Source: Deltaproteobacteria bacterium UBA4427 (GTDB lineage: Bacteria > Myxococcota_A > UBA9160 > UBA4427). From it: 64,000 nucleotides of DNA. The position numbers and the translations under genes were made by a program. Below the pieces are notes generated by a model. It made no database searches. It was not told the DNA's origin and was given only the letters and a program-made list of their open reading frames with translations. Positions 8,357 to 17,026 of the stretch are shown piece by piece. Position 1 is the stretch's first letter. Each line of letters starts with the position of its first letter. The stretch is taken from positions 1 through 64,000 of the forward strand of contig DGPZ01000143.1 of assembly GCA_002390675.1 (NCBI GenBank). The letters are read 5' to 3'.

Positions 8357-9634
8357 CTACGGCGCGTTAAAGGTCTCGAGATCGAGCTTTCCTTCGGATC
8401 GCGCGACGATGCAAGAAACCGCCGCATCCCCCGTGATATTCACGGCGGTACGTGTCATATCGAGCAAGCGGTCGACGCCCAGGATCAGCCCAATGCCTTC
8501 GACGGGTAGCCCCATCTGCTGCAGCACCATGGCCAGCATGATCGTTCCAACGCCGGGCACCCCAGCCGTCCCGATCGAGGCGAGCGTCGCCGTGACGACG
8601 ACGGTCAGATATCCCGCCGGGCCGATTTCGACGCCGTAAACTTGGGCAATGAAGACGGTCGCTACGCCCTGCATGATCGCCGTGCCATCCATATTAATCG
8701 TGGCACCGAGCGGGACGGTGAACGAGCCGACAGAGTCATGCACTCCGAGCCGATCCTCAACAGTACGGAGGGTGACGGGCAGCGTCGCCCCACTGCTCGC
8801 GGTTCCGAAGGCGACACTCATGGGCGCGCGCAGTTTTCTGAAAAAGGGAATGGGCGATACGCGGGCTAATAGAAGGAGCATCGTTGGGTATGTCACGGCG
8901 GCGTGCAGCAGCAGTACCGCCAAGACCGTAAAGAAATATGAGACCATATTCTGAAAGGTCTCGGGGCCCTGCTCCGCAATGACTTTTGCAATGAGGCAAA
9001 AAATCCCGATGGGTGCGATCTGCATAAGCACGAAGACAAGCTTCATGATCACTTCGTTGGCACTCTGAAAAACGCGCAACAGATCGCGGCCCGATTCTCC
9101 TGCCAGCGTCATCGCCACGCCTAACAAAATAGCAAAGACAATCACCTGCAACATATTCCCCTCCGCCATCGCCTGAAATGGATTCGAGGGGAAAATATTG
9201 ATCAGCGTATCCGCGAGACTCGGCGCGTCCTTAACTGTAAACTCCAGCGCATCCGTCGCGTACTCCGCGCCTAACCCTGGCCCGACAAGAATGGCTGCGA
9301 GGATCGCGAGGCTAATCGCGATTGCCGTCGTCGTAAGGTAGAGAATCAGAGTCTTTCCACCGATTCGTCCGAGCTTCGTGACGTCCTCAAGCGCGGCTGT
9401 GCCACATGCCAACGAGACCAGCACGAGCGGGACGACAAGCAACTTCAAACTCGATAGGAATATTTTTCCGCCGACGTAGAAGACCCCGTCGACCAGAAAG
9501 CCACCCAGCAGCGTTCCCTGCCCCCATCGATTCAGGACCACTCCCACGAGCATTCCCGCCGCCAGGCCGATCAGAATCCGCTTCGTCAGCAGATTCGTGT
9601 CTCCGAGCTCTGTTTCCTCGATCGATTCACTCAT
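8357..9634 (-). CDS. Dicarboxylate/amino acid:cation symporter (DAACS family)
   Basis: A 425-residue protein of the glutamate/C4-dicarboxylate symporter family, with about eight helices and two hairpins. Diagnostic pieces are the serine-containing hairpin 'AFGTASSGATLPVTLRTVE', 'PLGATINMDGTAIMQGVA' with the NMDGT sodium/substrate motif, and the late 'GIGLILGVDRLLDMTRTAVNITGD'. It would import glutamate, aspartate or C4-dicarboxylates with Na+ or H+. The start at 9634 has GGGGAAA upstream; the frame opens 8 codons earlier. The 180 bp between it and the GST gene hold no recognised gene. Confidence 0.92.
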   Translation of the reverse strand: MSESIEETELGDTNLLTKRILIGLAAGMLVGVVLNRWGQGTLLGGFLVDGVFYVGGKIFLSSLKLLVVPLVLVSLACGTAALEDVTKLGRIGGKTLILYLTTTAIAISLAILAAILVGPGLGAEYATDALEFTVKDAPSLADTLINIFPSNPFQAMAEGNMLQVIVFAILLGVAMTLAGESGRDLLRVFQSANEVIMKLVFVLMQIAPIGIFCLIAKVIAEQGPETFQNMVSYFFTVLAVLLLHAAVTYPTMLLLLARVSPIPFFRKLRAPMSVAFGTASSGATLPVTLRTVEDRLGVHDSVGSFTVPLGATINMDGTAIMQGVATVFIAQVYGVEIGPAGYLTVVVTATLASIGTAGVPGVGTIMLAMVLQQMGLPVEGIGLILGVDRLLDMTRTAVNITGDAAVSCIVARSEGKLDLETFNAP

Positions 9635-9771
9635 TGCGTTTCCCCAGACGCGGAGCATAACGAACCGCGGCCCCCTCGGGCGCTCCTTCGCACCTCAAGC
9701 GGCCCCTGTAATGCGTCGATTCCCATAAGGGAGCCCCGACGTCGCGGGACCGCTGGAGAGAGAATTCGATT

Positions 9772-11160
9772 TTGCCTGATTGGATCTGGATCGCCGCCAA
9801 TCTTGGATTGGGACTGCCGCTTGCCGCTTGGCTCATCGTCCTCGCGCGGGAGGTCGCTCGCGGCCTCATCGCAATCGCATTCGGTTTTCGCCTATTCGAG
9901 ATCCAGCTCGGAGCGGGACGAAGACGTGCTGAGTTTCAGCTCGGCCCCATCGACGTAGCGCTCGCCGATCTTCCGATCGCTGGCACAACCATCGCTCGCT
10001 CCGGCGCGCCAAAGCGCCACCGCCTTGCCCGTCTCGCAATGGCCACCGCTCCACTGCTACCACAAGCTGGCTGGCTCCTCGCGCGACTATTCATAGGCAC
10101 ACCGCCTGGCTCGGCACCGCTCTTCGAAGGCCCAGACCTACTCGCCTGCTTAGACGTTGGGAATTGCCTGTTGCTCGTGCTCCACAGCACCGCGCCGGTC
10201 GAGCTTCCCGGCGGAGTACGAACTGATACCCGTCTGCTTCTTGATTCTGCGTTAGGCCGAGCCGACTCCAATCGCGCGGCCCGCTCCAACTACTACACAC
10301 GCCTCGCCCGACACCGAATAGAACGTGCGGATGTAGAAGGCGCGCGCGCCGCCGTGACCCAAGGCCTCACGCAGCTTGGACCCGAAGCACTCCTCGTCAC
10401 TAGCCAGACCGAACTCGACGCAACCGAACTCTCTTCGGTCATAGACCAAGGGGAGTGCGCAGATCGACTCTCGGTCGCCATTAAATCCTCAGAACCACGA
10501 AGGCAGATAGAACGAGCTAGCTGGACACTCATGGAGCACATGCGCCAGGGGTTTTTCAGCACAGCTCCGATCACGATCGCGTTCGTCCTCTTGGGGTTCG
10601 TGCAAGCAGACCGTCTGGCGCGCTCGATCGAGACGGGAATGATTGGGCTTAGCGACCGCGCCGCATTGGCCGGAGACGTAGACGCTTGCGCTGTGATGGA
10701 GAACAGGTGGCAGATGTGGAGCCGCGAAGTCGATCCGTGGCTTCCGCCCGGTGAAGCCGACCTAAGTCGCCGCCACCTTGGGTTGGCAGGACTCGCACGC
10801 TGTCGAAGTGACCTTCGAACCGCTGAGCAACACCAGAGTGAGGCTCTGCTCACGGCGAACGCTGCAGGATTTTCGGATCCCGCGAAGCTTTTTCGTGATC
10901 CCGAGAAATGGCTCGACAATGAATTACGCATGGCCTTGCTATTACGTGAGGCCGCAAAACTCGACAGCAAACGAAACTCGCACCGCGAAGCTCTCGTGAC
11001 GCTAACACGAGCGGAGCGACGACTATCGAGCCTGCGCGGAAAGCTGGGCCTACTTGGCGAGGGCAAAGACCGGCAGCTTGCCGGAGAGCGTCTTTATAAA
11101 GAGCGCGTTGAGCTCGAAGCCACTCGCTTACGCGTGATGGCGAGCATGACTGCCCGCTAG
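9772..11160 (+). CDS. M50-like membrane protein with degenerate active site and TPR-like C-terminus
   Basis: A 462-residue protein with a TTG start (9772) behind GGAGAGAG. The N-terminal 160 residues resemble M50/site-2-type peptidases: a hydrophobic helix 'LIVLAREVARGLIAIAFGFR', then 'FEIQLGAGRRRAEFQLGPIDVALADLPIAG', and 'PVELPGGVRTDTRLLL' resembling the third-ligand loop. Where active enzymes have HExxH, this protein has R26-E27-V-A-R30; Asp152 in the later loop is kept. Residues about 165-460 are helical, TPR-like, with one further hydrophobic segment near 270. It is probably a non-proteolytic membrane scaffold. The M50 assignment is by pattern, not alignment. Confidence 0.6.
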   Translation: MPDWIWIAANLGLGLPLAAWLIVLAREVARGLIAIAFGFRLFEIQLGAGRRRAEFQLGPIDVALADLPIAGTTIARSGAPKRHRLARLAMATAPLLPQAGWLLARLFIGTPPGSAPLFEGPDLLACLDVGNCLLLVLHSTAPVELPGGVRTDTRLLLDSALGRADSNRAARSNYYTRLARHRIERADVEGARAAVTQGLTQLGPEALLVTSQTELDATELSSVIDQGECADRLSVAIKSSEPRRQIERASWTLMEHMRQGFFSTAPITIAFVLLGFVQADRLARSIETGMIGLSDRAALAGDVDACAVMENRWQMWSREVDPWLPPGEADLSRRHLGLAGLARCRSDLRTAEQHQSEALLTANAAGFSDPAKLFRDPEKWLDNELRMALLLREAAKLDSKRNSHREALVTLTRAERRLSSLRGKLGLLGEGKDRQLAGERLYKERVELEATRLRVMASMTAR

Positions 11161-11251
11161 CCCGCTCGTTTTCGAAAGCCGTCTCCCGAACACGAGCGTG
11201 AGACCGCGTGACTGCTCCGCCAGCGCTGGACGTGCCGACCTGGACGTGCCA

Positions 11252-11269
11252 AATTGGTCCGACCAAATT
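11252..11269. promoter_or_regulatory. FadR/PdhR-type GntR operator
   Basis: The sequence AATTGGTCCGACCAAATT contains the perfect inverted repeat TTGGTC-C-GACCAA (11254-11266). This is the TGGTnnnACCA pattern bound by FadR-subfamily GntR regulators such as PdhR and FadR. It lies about 100 bp upstream of the GntR start at 11366, which suggests autoregulation of the efflux operon. Confidence 0.65.
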
Positions 11270-11365
11270 CGAGCACACCCGCTCGATGATGCCAAAGTTT
11301 CGTGCCGCCTCCGGGAATCCTGGAATGGCCGTGCCTGTAACTTGGCTCTAGCGACTGGACCCCTC

Positions 11366-12091
11366 ATGAACGAAACGACCCAGGAGTCGACGATCGCAGC
11401 TCTGTTGCGAGACGAAATCTTGCGCGGACAATACCGCGAAGGCGAGCGTCTCCCCTCGGAGCGCGATCTCGCAGAACGCTTCGGCGTCCATCGCAGCACC
11501 GTCCGGTCCGCTGTTAAGCGCTTGGAGCAACTCGGAATCGCCGATATCCGCCCAGGTGGCGCACGCGTGAATCCGATTGCGGAAGCGAGTCTCGATGTAC
11601 TCGAACCGTGGCTCGCTCTCAATGATCCCCCGGATGCAGATCTCGTCGATCAAATTCTGGACACCCTGAACGGATTTCTCGCACACGCGGCTAGGGTCGG
11701 AACCGAACGGGCCAGCGACGAAGAGCGCGCAAGTATCATCGCCATCCTGAGTGAGATGATCGACAGCGCCCCGAGCGAACGCCGACGCGGAGAGCTCTTC
11801 GCGGCCCTCTCAGAAAAGCTCGTCGCGGCGAGCCGCAATCCCGTACTCGCGCTGATGCGTCATTCGCTTCGAACGAGGTACTCGAACCTCGTGATCCCAG
11901 ATTCGCGACGGCGATCGACACCAAACGAAGAACTCGCGCCCATTTTAAGGCGACTCAGGACCGCCATCCGTAAGGGCGAGGGAGATCGTGCGAGCGACGC
12001 GGTCTACGGAATTATCACGCGTATCCGCAAAGCCATTCGCAGTGACCTCGAACGCCAAGCCCGCACCGCTCGTCAAGGAGCATCGCAATGA
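11366..12091 (+). CDS. GntR-family (FadR subfamily) transcriptional regulator
   Basis: A 241-residue regulator. The N-terminal winged helix reads 'GQYREGERLPSERDLAERFG' then 'VHRSTVRSAVKRLEQLGI', the classical GntR DNA-binding signature. The C-terminal all-helical domain resembles FadR rather than the MocR or HutC types. The frame is open from 11198, but that would run across the operator at 11252-11269, so ATG 11366 is chosen. It overlaps the adaptor gene by 4 bp (ATGA), placing it first in the RND operon, where it probably acts as a ligand-released repressor. The ligand may be an acyl or other hydrophobic carboxylate; this is inference. Confidence 0.9.
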   Translation: MNETTQESTIAALLRDEILRGQYREGERLPSERDLAERFGVHRSTVRSAVKRLEQLGIADIRPGGARVNPIAEASLDVLEPWLALNDPPDADLVDQILDTLNGFLAHAARVGTERASDEERASIIAILSEMIDSAPSERRRGELFAALSEKLVAASRNPVLALMRHSLRTRYSNLVIPDSRRRSTPNEELAPILRRLRTAIRKGEGDRASDAVYGIITRIRKAIRSDLERQARTARQGASQ

Positions 12092-13281
12092 ATACGAAAC
12101 GTCTCGCGCCTATCATCATCTTAGTCGTAGCGGCGGTCGGCGTCGCCCTTCTGTACTCGACCGCTCCCACGCCAGCTCGTAGCGAGCCCGAACGAGCTAT
12201 TCCCACCGTTCGAACGATCGACGCAACGCCTCGGAAGCTCAACCTCATGGTCCGCAGCCAGGGGACCGTCACGCCACGCACCCAGGCCGACCTCCTCGCC
12301 GAAATCGACGGTCGCATCGTCTGGATCGCGCCGACGTTTGCGCCGGGTGGCTTCTTCGATGCCGAGACGCCGCTCATTCGACTTGAGGCACGGGACTATG
12401 AACTGGCTCTCGATCGTGCCCAAGCAAGTGTCCAAAGGGCGCGCAGTGAACGTCAATTCGCCGCATCCGAACTCGCCCGCCAAAAAGGCCTGTCAAGTGG
12501 TGGCGTGGCTAGCGCCTCGCAGCTCGCGGACGCCAACCGCGCATCAACCGTCGCGGAAGCGAATTGGCTGGATTCTCGTGCAGCCCTCGAACAAGCCGAA
12601 CGTGACCTTGAGCGAACCGAAATCCGTGCGCCCTTTGCCGGCCGGATCAGGGAAGAAGGCGTGGACGTCGGACAGTTCGTCAACCGCGGATCCATGCTCG
12701 CTCGACTCTACGCGACGGACTATGCGGAAATCCGCCTGCCGATTCCCGACGAGCAGCTCGCCTTCCTCGACATTCCCGCGCCTGCACCCGGCGCCCCCCT
12801 GGACGTAGGAGGGGCCGAAGTCCGCCTAACCGCACTCTTCGCCGGTCAACCTAACGAGTGGATCGGTCATCTCGTCCGAACCGAAGGTGAAATCGACCAA
12901 CGCAGCCGTATGGTCAATGTCGTTGCCCGAGTCAAAGATCCCTATCGCACGAAGTCCGCGACACCCTCCATCCCCCTCACCGTCGGCCTCTTTGTGCAAG
13001 CCGAAATCAAAGGACCCGAAGTCGAGAACGTCATCGTGGTTCCGCGTTATGCCATGCGCAATGATTCCGAAATTCTGATCGTCGGCCCCGACAACCTTCT
13101 GCATACCCGGATCGTCGACATCATACGAGTCGATCGCGATGATGTCCTAGTTCGCGGCCCGCTCGGAGAAGGAGAACGCATCTGTATCTCGCCCTTGCAG
13201 ATCGTGATCGACGGCATGCAAGTCCGCGCGATCGAAGATCCGACGGAGGTCGCCGAGCGATCCGAGCGTGATGCCTCGTGA
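12088..13281 (+). CDS. RND efflux periplasmic adaptor subunit (membrane-fusion protein)
   Basis: A 397-residue HlyD/AcrA-type protein. An N-terminal hydrophobic segment (about residues 7-25) serves as signal or anchor. It is followed by the lipoyl-like half 'VTPRTQADLLAEIDGRIVWIAP', a coiled-coil hairpin with 'ALDRAQASVQRARSERQFAASELARQ'-type heptads, the second lipoyl half 'EIRAPFAGRIREEGVDVGQFV', and beta-barrel regions. It bridges the inner-membrane pump to an outer-membrane channel. No lipobox Cys is seen. It overlaps the regulator upstream (ATGA) and the permease downstream (GTGA), so the three are translationally coupled. No TolC-like gene is present in the window. Confidence 0.93.
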   Translation: MNTKRLAPIIILVVAAVGVALLYSTAPTPARSEPERAIPTVRTIDATPRKLNLMVRSQGTVTPRTQADLLAEIDGRIVWIAPTFAPGGFFDAETPLIRLEARDYELALDRAQASVQRARSERQFAASELARQKGLSSGGVASASQLADANRASTVAEANWLDSRAALEQAERDLERTEIRAPFAGRIREEGVDVGQFVNRGSMLARLYATDYAEIRLPIPDEQLAFLDIPAPAPGAPLDVGGAEVRLTALFAGQPNEWIGHLVRTEGEIDQRSRMVNVVARVKDPYRTKSATPSIPLTVGLFVQAEIKGPEVENVIVVPRYAMRNDSEILIVGPDNLLHTRIVDIIRVDRDDVLVRGPLGEGERICISPLQIVIDGMQVRAIEDPTEVAERSERDAS

Positions 13282-16200
13282 CCGGAGCTATTTCCTGGTT
13301 CGTCAGAAATCCGGTCGCCGCCAACCTCATGATGACTGTCATGGTGGTCGGCGGGTTCTTCACGCTGATACAACTGACACAGGAAGAATTCCCGGCAATC
13401 GACCCCGAAGCGGTTCAGATCGTCGTCGAATATCGAGGTGCCTCTCCCGCGGAGGTCGAGGAATCGATTTGTATTCGCGTGGAGGAAGCCATAAAAGGCA
13501 CACCCGACCTGGACCGGATTAGCACGATGGCGTCTGAGGGCATCTGCGTCGTCACGGCTGAAATCCTAGTTGGCGCCGACGTGACCGCGGCGGCGACCGA
13601 GATCGAAAATCGCATCGATGCGATCGACACATTTCCGGCTGACAGCGAACGACCTCTCGTATCCAAAGTCGAAGTGCGAAGGCCCGTCTTGCGAGTCGCG
13701 CTTTCGGGCCCCCTCACCGAACACGAACTCAAGCGCTTAGGCCAGCGTGCACGCGACGAGATTGCGAACCTCCCCGGTGTCTCACAAGTCGTGCTGCAAT
13801 ACGACCGAGACTATGAAGTCTCGATCGAGGTCAGCGAAGCGACGCTCAGACGACACGGGATTGATCTCAACCATGTCGCCGAGGCGGTCCGCTCCTTCTC
13901 GCTCGACTTGCCTGGCGGATCCGTAAAAACGGGTGGTGGCGAAATCCTTCTTCGTGCCAAGGGGCAGGCATATCAGCAGAGCGACTTCGAGGACATAGTC
14001 GTCCTAACACGCCCTGACGGCACGCTCCTTCGCCTCTCCGAAATCGCGAAGGTCATAGACGGCTTTGAAGACACTGAACTCCGCGGCCAGTTCAATGGTG
14101 ATCCGAGCGTCGTGATCAAGGTTCAGCTGATCGGCGAGGAAGATGCCCTTGAAGCCGCTGCCGCAGTCAAGGAATGGGTGGTGCCCTTCAGGCAATCGCT
14201 GCCTAAAGGCGTCTCTGCCACGATCTTCAACGACGATTCTCTTGAACTCGTCGTTCGTCTCGACGTTCTAGTTCGAAACGGACGGACTGGCCTCGCACTC
14301 GTCTTCGTCGTGCTCGCCCTATTCCTACGCTTCCGCCTCGCCATGTGGGTGGCTGCAGGCGTCCCGATCGCCTTCGCGGGCGCGCTCCTATTCTTCCCCG
14401 TCTTCGGACTGACAATCAGCACCTTGACTGTCATCGCGTTCATCATCGTCCTCGGAATTCTCGTCGACGACGCGATCGTGATAGGCGAGAGCGTGCACTC
14501 GCGCGAAGTCGAAGGCATGCCTCAAATCGAAGCTGCCATTCGCGGGACCCAAGACGTCTTCGTCCCCGTCATATTTGGTGTGCTCACGAGCGTCACTGCC
14601 TTCATGCCGATCATTCTTCTTCCAGGCAGGATGGGCGGCTTCTTCGGCACCGTCGGAAAGACCGCAATCGTCTGCCTAGCATTTTCGCTGCTCGAAGCAC
14701 TCCTCATTCTCCCGTCTCATCTCGCCCATCGAAAACTGGAGCGCACCACTGATAATCCCAATGGACTTTCGGCCAAGTGGAGGCGTATCCAGGGCCGCTT
14801 TGCGAATGGCCTCGACAAGATCGCGAAGGTCAACTACGCACGCGCTCTCGAGACCGCGATCGATTTTCGTTATGCGACGGTTGCAGCAGCTGTCGCGGTT
14901 CTCATTCTAACAGCGGCCATGGTCACAACCGGGCGCATCCGCTTCCAGTTCTTCCCGGAGGTCGCGGGCGACATCGCCTATGCGACGCTCACGATGCCTC
15001 GAGGCATTCCGCTCGAACGAACCGAAGTCGCTGTCGCGCAGATCCAAGCCGCTGCGGATCAACTCATCGCCGCACTCGACGAAGAAATTCCGGGCCCCTC
15101 GATTGTCGTGCATACTTTCTCCTCGATCGGAGAACAACTCGGTCGCCCCGTTCCCGAAGATTCGGGACCTGGGGCCGGAGGCGCGCATCTCGCTGAAGTC
15201 GGAATCGAACTCATTTCATCCCTCGAACGGGACTTCCAGACACAAGATGTGCTGGATCGCTGGCGAGATTTAACTGGCCCCGTGCCGGATGCGATCGAAG
15301 TAGACTTTACGTCCGATGCCTTCGGCGCAGGAGAAGCGATTCAGATCGAGCTCTATGGTTCCGAGACGATCGAAGAACTCGCGATGGCTGCGAATACGGT
15401 CAAGCGCCAGCTAGCAACCTACGCTGGCGTGAGGGATGTTGCCGATTCATTCCGCGCCGGCAAGCAAGAAGTACAGCTTTCGATTCGTGAGAACGCCCTG
15501 CCCTTGGGCCTGACCCAGGCCGACCTCGCTCTCCAGGTAAGGCAAGCCTTTTACGGGGAAGAAGTCCAGCGCATGCAGCGCGGACGCGATGATGTCCGCG
15601 TGATGGTTCGCTACCCGGAGGCAGAGCGTCGCTCCCTCGGCTCTCTCGAAGACATGCGCATCCGAACGCGGGACGGTGTAGAGGTTCCCTTCTCGGCTGT
15701 CGCGGAAGCGAAGGTCACCAGAGGCTTCGCGAATATTCAACGAACGGATCGGCAGCGAATCGTCACGGTCACCGCAAACGTCGATCGCGTCGAAACGACA
15801 CCTGTCATCATCCTGGACCAATTCGAGGCCTGGTTCCCCGAACTCTCCGAGCGGTTCCCGAATTTGCAATATCGCTATGGCGGGGAAGCGCGGGAACAGT
15901 CTTCTACGGCTTCCGGAATCGTGACCGGCCTCGGAATGGCGTTGCTCGTGATCTACGTATTGCTTGCGATCCCACTCAAGAGTTATGCGCAGCCACTCAT
16001 CATCATGAGCGTGATTCCCTTCGGAATGGTCGGTGCGCTGCTCGGCCACAAAATAATGGGCTGGGACATCGTCTTTTTCTCCGTCCTAGGCATCGTCGCG
16101 CTCACAGGTGTGGTCGTAAACGGGTCCCTCGTCATGGTGCACACGATCAATGCTCGGCGAGCCGGCGGACTCTCTATAGGCGACAGCGTTCGCTCCGCCG

Positions 16201-16460
16201 CGATCGCGCGCTTTCGTCCGATCGCGCTCACAACCGCAACGACCTTTTTGGGCCTCGTTCCCTTGATGTTTGAAGCATCGGTGCCGGCGGTCCCACTCGT
16301 CCCGATGGCCATCGCACTTTCCTACGGCGTGCTCTACGCCTCGGTGATGACGCTCTTTCTGGTTCCTGTTGGCTATCTGATCGTCGACGATATTCGTGCC
16401 GCCATTGCGCAGGGAAGCTCCGGATCGACCTCAAATACTTCGATCTCGCCTGGCGTCTGA
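13278..16460 (+). CDS. RND-family efflux transporter permease
   Basis: A 1060-residue pump with the two-repeat RND architecture: an N-terminal helix ('NPVAANLMMTVMVVGGFFTL'), a large periplasmic porter domain, six helices, a second porter domain and six further helices. The proton-relay helix 'FIIVLGILVDDAIVIGESV' carries the paired aspartates of HAE-type pumps, and 'RFRPIALTTATTFLGLVPL' is the conserved motif near the end. It exports hydrophobic molecules by proton antiport. The start GTG overlaps the adaptor stop. Substrate is unknown, but FadR-type regulation hints at acyl-like or aromatic acids. Confidence 0.95.
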   Translation: MTGAISWFVRNPVAANLMMTVMVVGGFFTLIQLTQEEFPAIDPEAVQIVVEYRGASPAEVEESICIRVEEAIKGTPDLDRISTMASEGICVVTAEILVGADVTAAATEIENRIDAIDTFPADSERPLVSKVEVRRPVLRVALSGPLTEHELKRLGQRARDEIANLPGVSQVVLQYDRDYEVSIEVSEATLRRHGIDLNHVAEAVRSFSLDLPGGSVKTGGGEILLRAKGQAYQQSDFEDIVVLTRPDGTLLRLSEIAKVIDGFEDTELRGQFNGDPSVVIKVQLIGEEDALEAAAAVKEWVVPFRQSLPKGVSATIFNDDSLELVVRLDVLVRNGRTGLALVFVVLALFLRFRLAMWVAAGVPIAFAGALLFFPVFGLTISTLTVIAFIIVLGILVDDAIVIGESVHSREVEGMPQIEAAIRGTQDVFVPVIFGVLTSVTAFMPIILLPGRMGGFFGTVGKTAIVCLAFSLLEALLILPSHLAHRKLERTTDNPNGLSAKWRRIQGRFANGLDKIAKVNYARALETAIDFRYATVAAAVAVLILTAAMVTTGRIRFQFFPEVAGDIAYATLTMPRGIPLERTEVAVAQIQAAADQLIAALDEEIPGPSIVVHTFSSIGEQLGRPVPEDSGPGAGGAHLAEVGIELISSLERDFQTQDVLDRWRDLTGPVPDAIEVDFTSDAFGAGEAIQIELYGSETIEELAMAANTVKRQLATYAGVRDVADSFRAGKQEVQLSIRENALPLGLTQADLALQVRQAFYGEEVQRMQRGRDDVRVMVRYPEAERRSLGSLEDMRIRTRDGVEVPFSAVAEAKVTRGFANIQRTDRQRIVTVTANVDRVETTPVIILDQFEAWFPELSERFPNLQYRYGGEAREQSSTASGIVTGLGMALLVIYVLLAIPLKSYAQPLIIMSVIPFGMVGALLGHKIMGWDIVFFSVLGIVALTGVVVNGSLVMVHTINARRAGGLSIGDSVRSAAIARFRPIALTTATTFLGLVPLMFEASVPAVPLVPMAIALSYGVLYASVMTLFLVPVGYLIVDDIRAAIAQGSSGSTSNTSISPGV

Positions 16461-16568
16461 GGTGGCGTCAGCCTCCGCGCCCGACCGGGCTTGACCTCCG
16501 CCAGAGAATGCTAGGATTGGACACCTAATAGAGAGCACGCCACCTCTGGGCTCTTGAAAGGATCACCG

Positions 16569-16928
16569 ATGCGCTTCACCTCATTCGTCCCCGCCGCTTC
16601 TTTCGTCGCTTCTACCCGACGGATTGCCGTCGCCCCGCTCATCGCGTGCTTGGCACTGTCCATGCTCGTCGCGGGCCCGGCAGCGTCGCTCGAAATGCCC
16701 GAGGTCAATTGGGAGGGCTCACGCGCCCAAGACGTGAGTGGGAAGACCTTGGATCTTCTGATCGTTCGTCCTTTGGCGACCGCGCGTGTGCTTGTCGGTG
16801 GCCTCCTTTTCATTCCGGCATCGATCCTCTCGCTTCCCATGGGCCGAGAAGGGTTTAGCAGCGCACACGAAGTGTTCATCGAATTCCCGACCGAATACGC
16901 TTTCGACCGCAAGCTCGGCGAGTTCTAG
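16569..16928 (+). CDS. Small predicted membrane or secreted protein
   Basis: A 119-residue protein starting at ATG 16569 behind AAAGGA. The N-terminus has a hydrophobic segment ('VAPLIACLALSMLVAGPAAS') compatible with a signal peptide. A second hydrophobic stretch follows 'DLLIVRPLATARVLVGGLLFIPASILSLP', then 'SSAHEVFIEFPTEYAFDRKLGEF'. The 'RPL-x(6-8)-GG' membrane hairpin followed by a conserved C-terminal strand is familiar from small uncharacterised proteobacterial membrane proteins, whose function is not known. It follows the RND operon by 108 bp and is convergent with the OPT transporter. Confidence 0.7.
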   Translation: MRFTSFVPAASFVASTRRIAVAPLIACLALSMLVAGPAASLEMPEVNWEGSRAQDVSGKTLDLLIVRPLATARVLVGGLLFIPASILSLPMGREGFSSAHEVFIEFPTEYAFDRKLGEF

Positions 16929-17026
16929 CGATCGGTTAGCACCGGCCACCAGTCCGCGCGCGCCCCTGGCGCCTAGTCCGCACGCCAGCGCGTAATCCCC
17001 ATGCTGCATAAGTCGACCGAGCATGC

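Noticed and set aside
12121..12483. Minus-strand open frames inside the RND adaptor and permease genes
   Set aside because: GC-rich reading frames opposite strong coding sequence; no motifs and atypical composition.
14123..14518. 131-residue minus-strand frame within the RND permease
   Set aside because: Antisense shadow, low-complexity Arg/Thr composition, no start signal.
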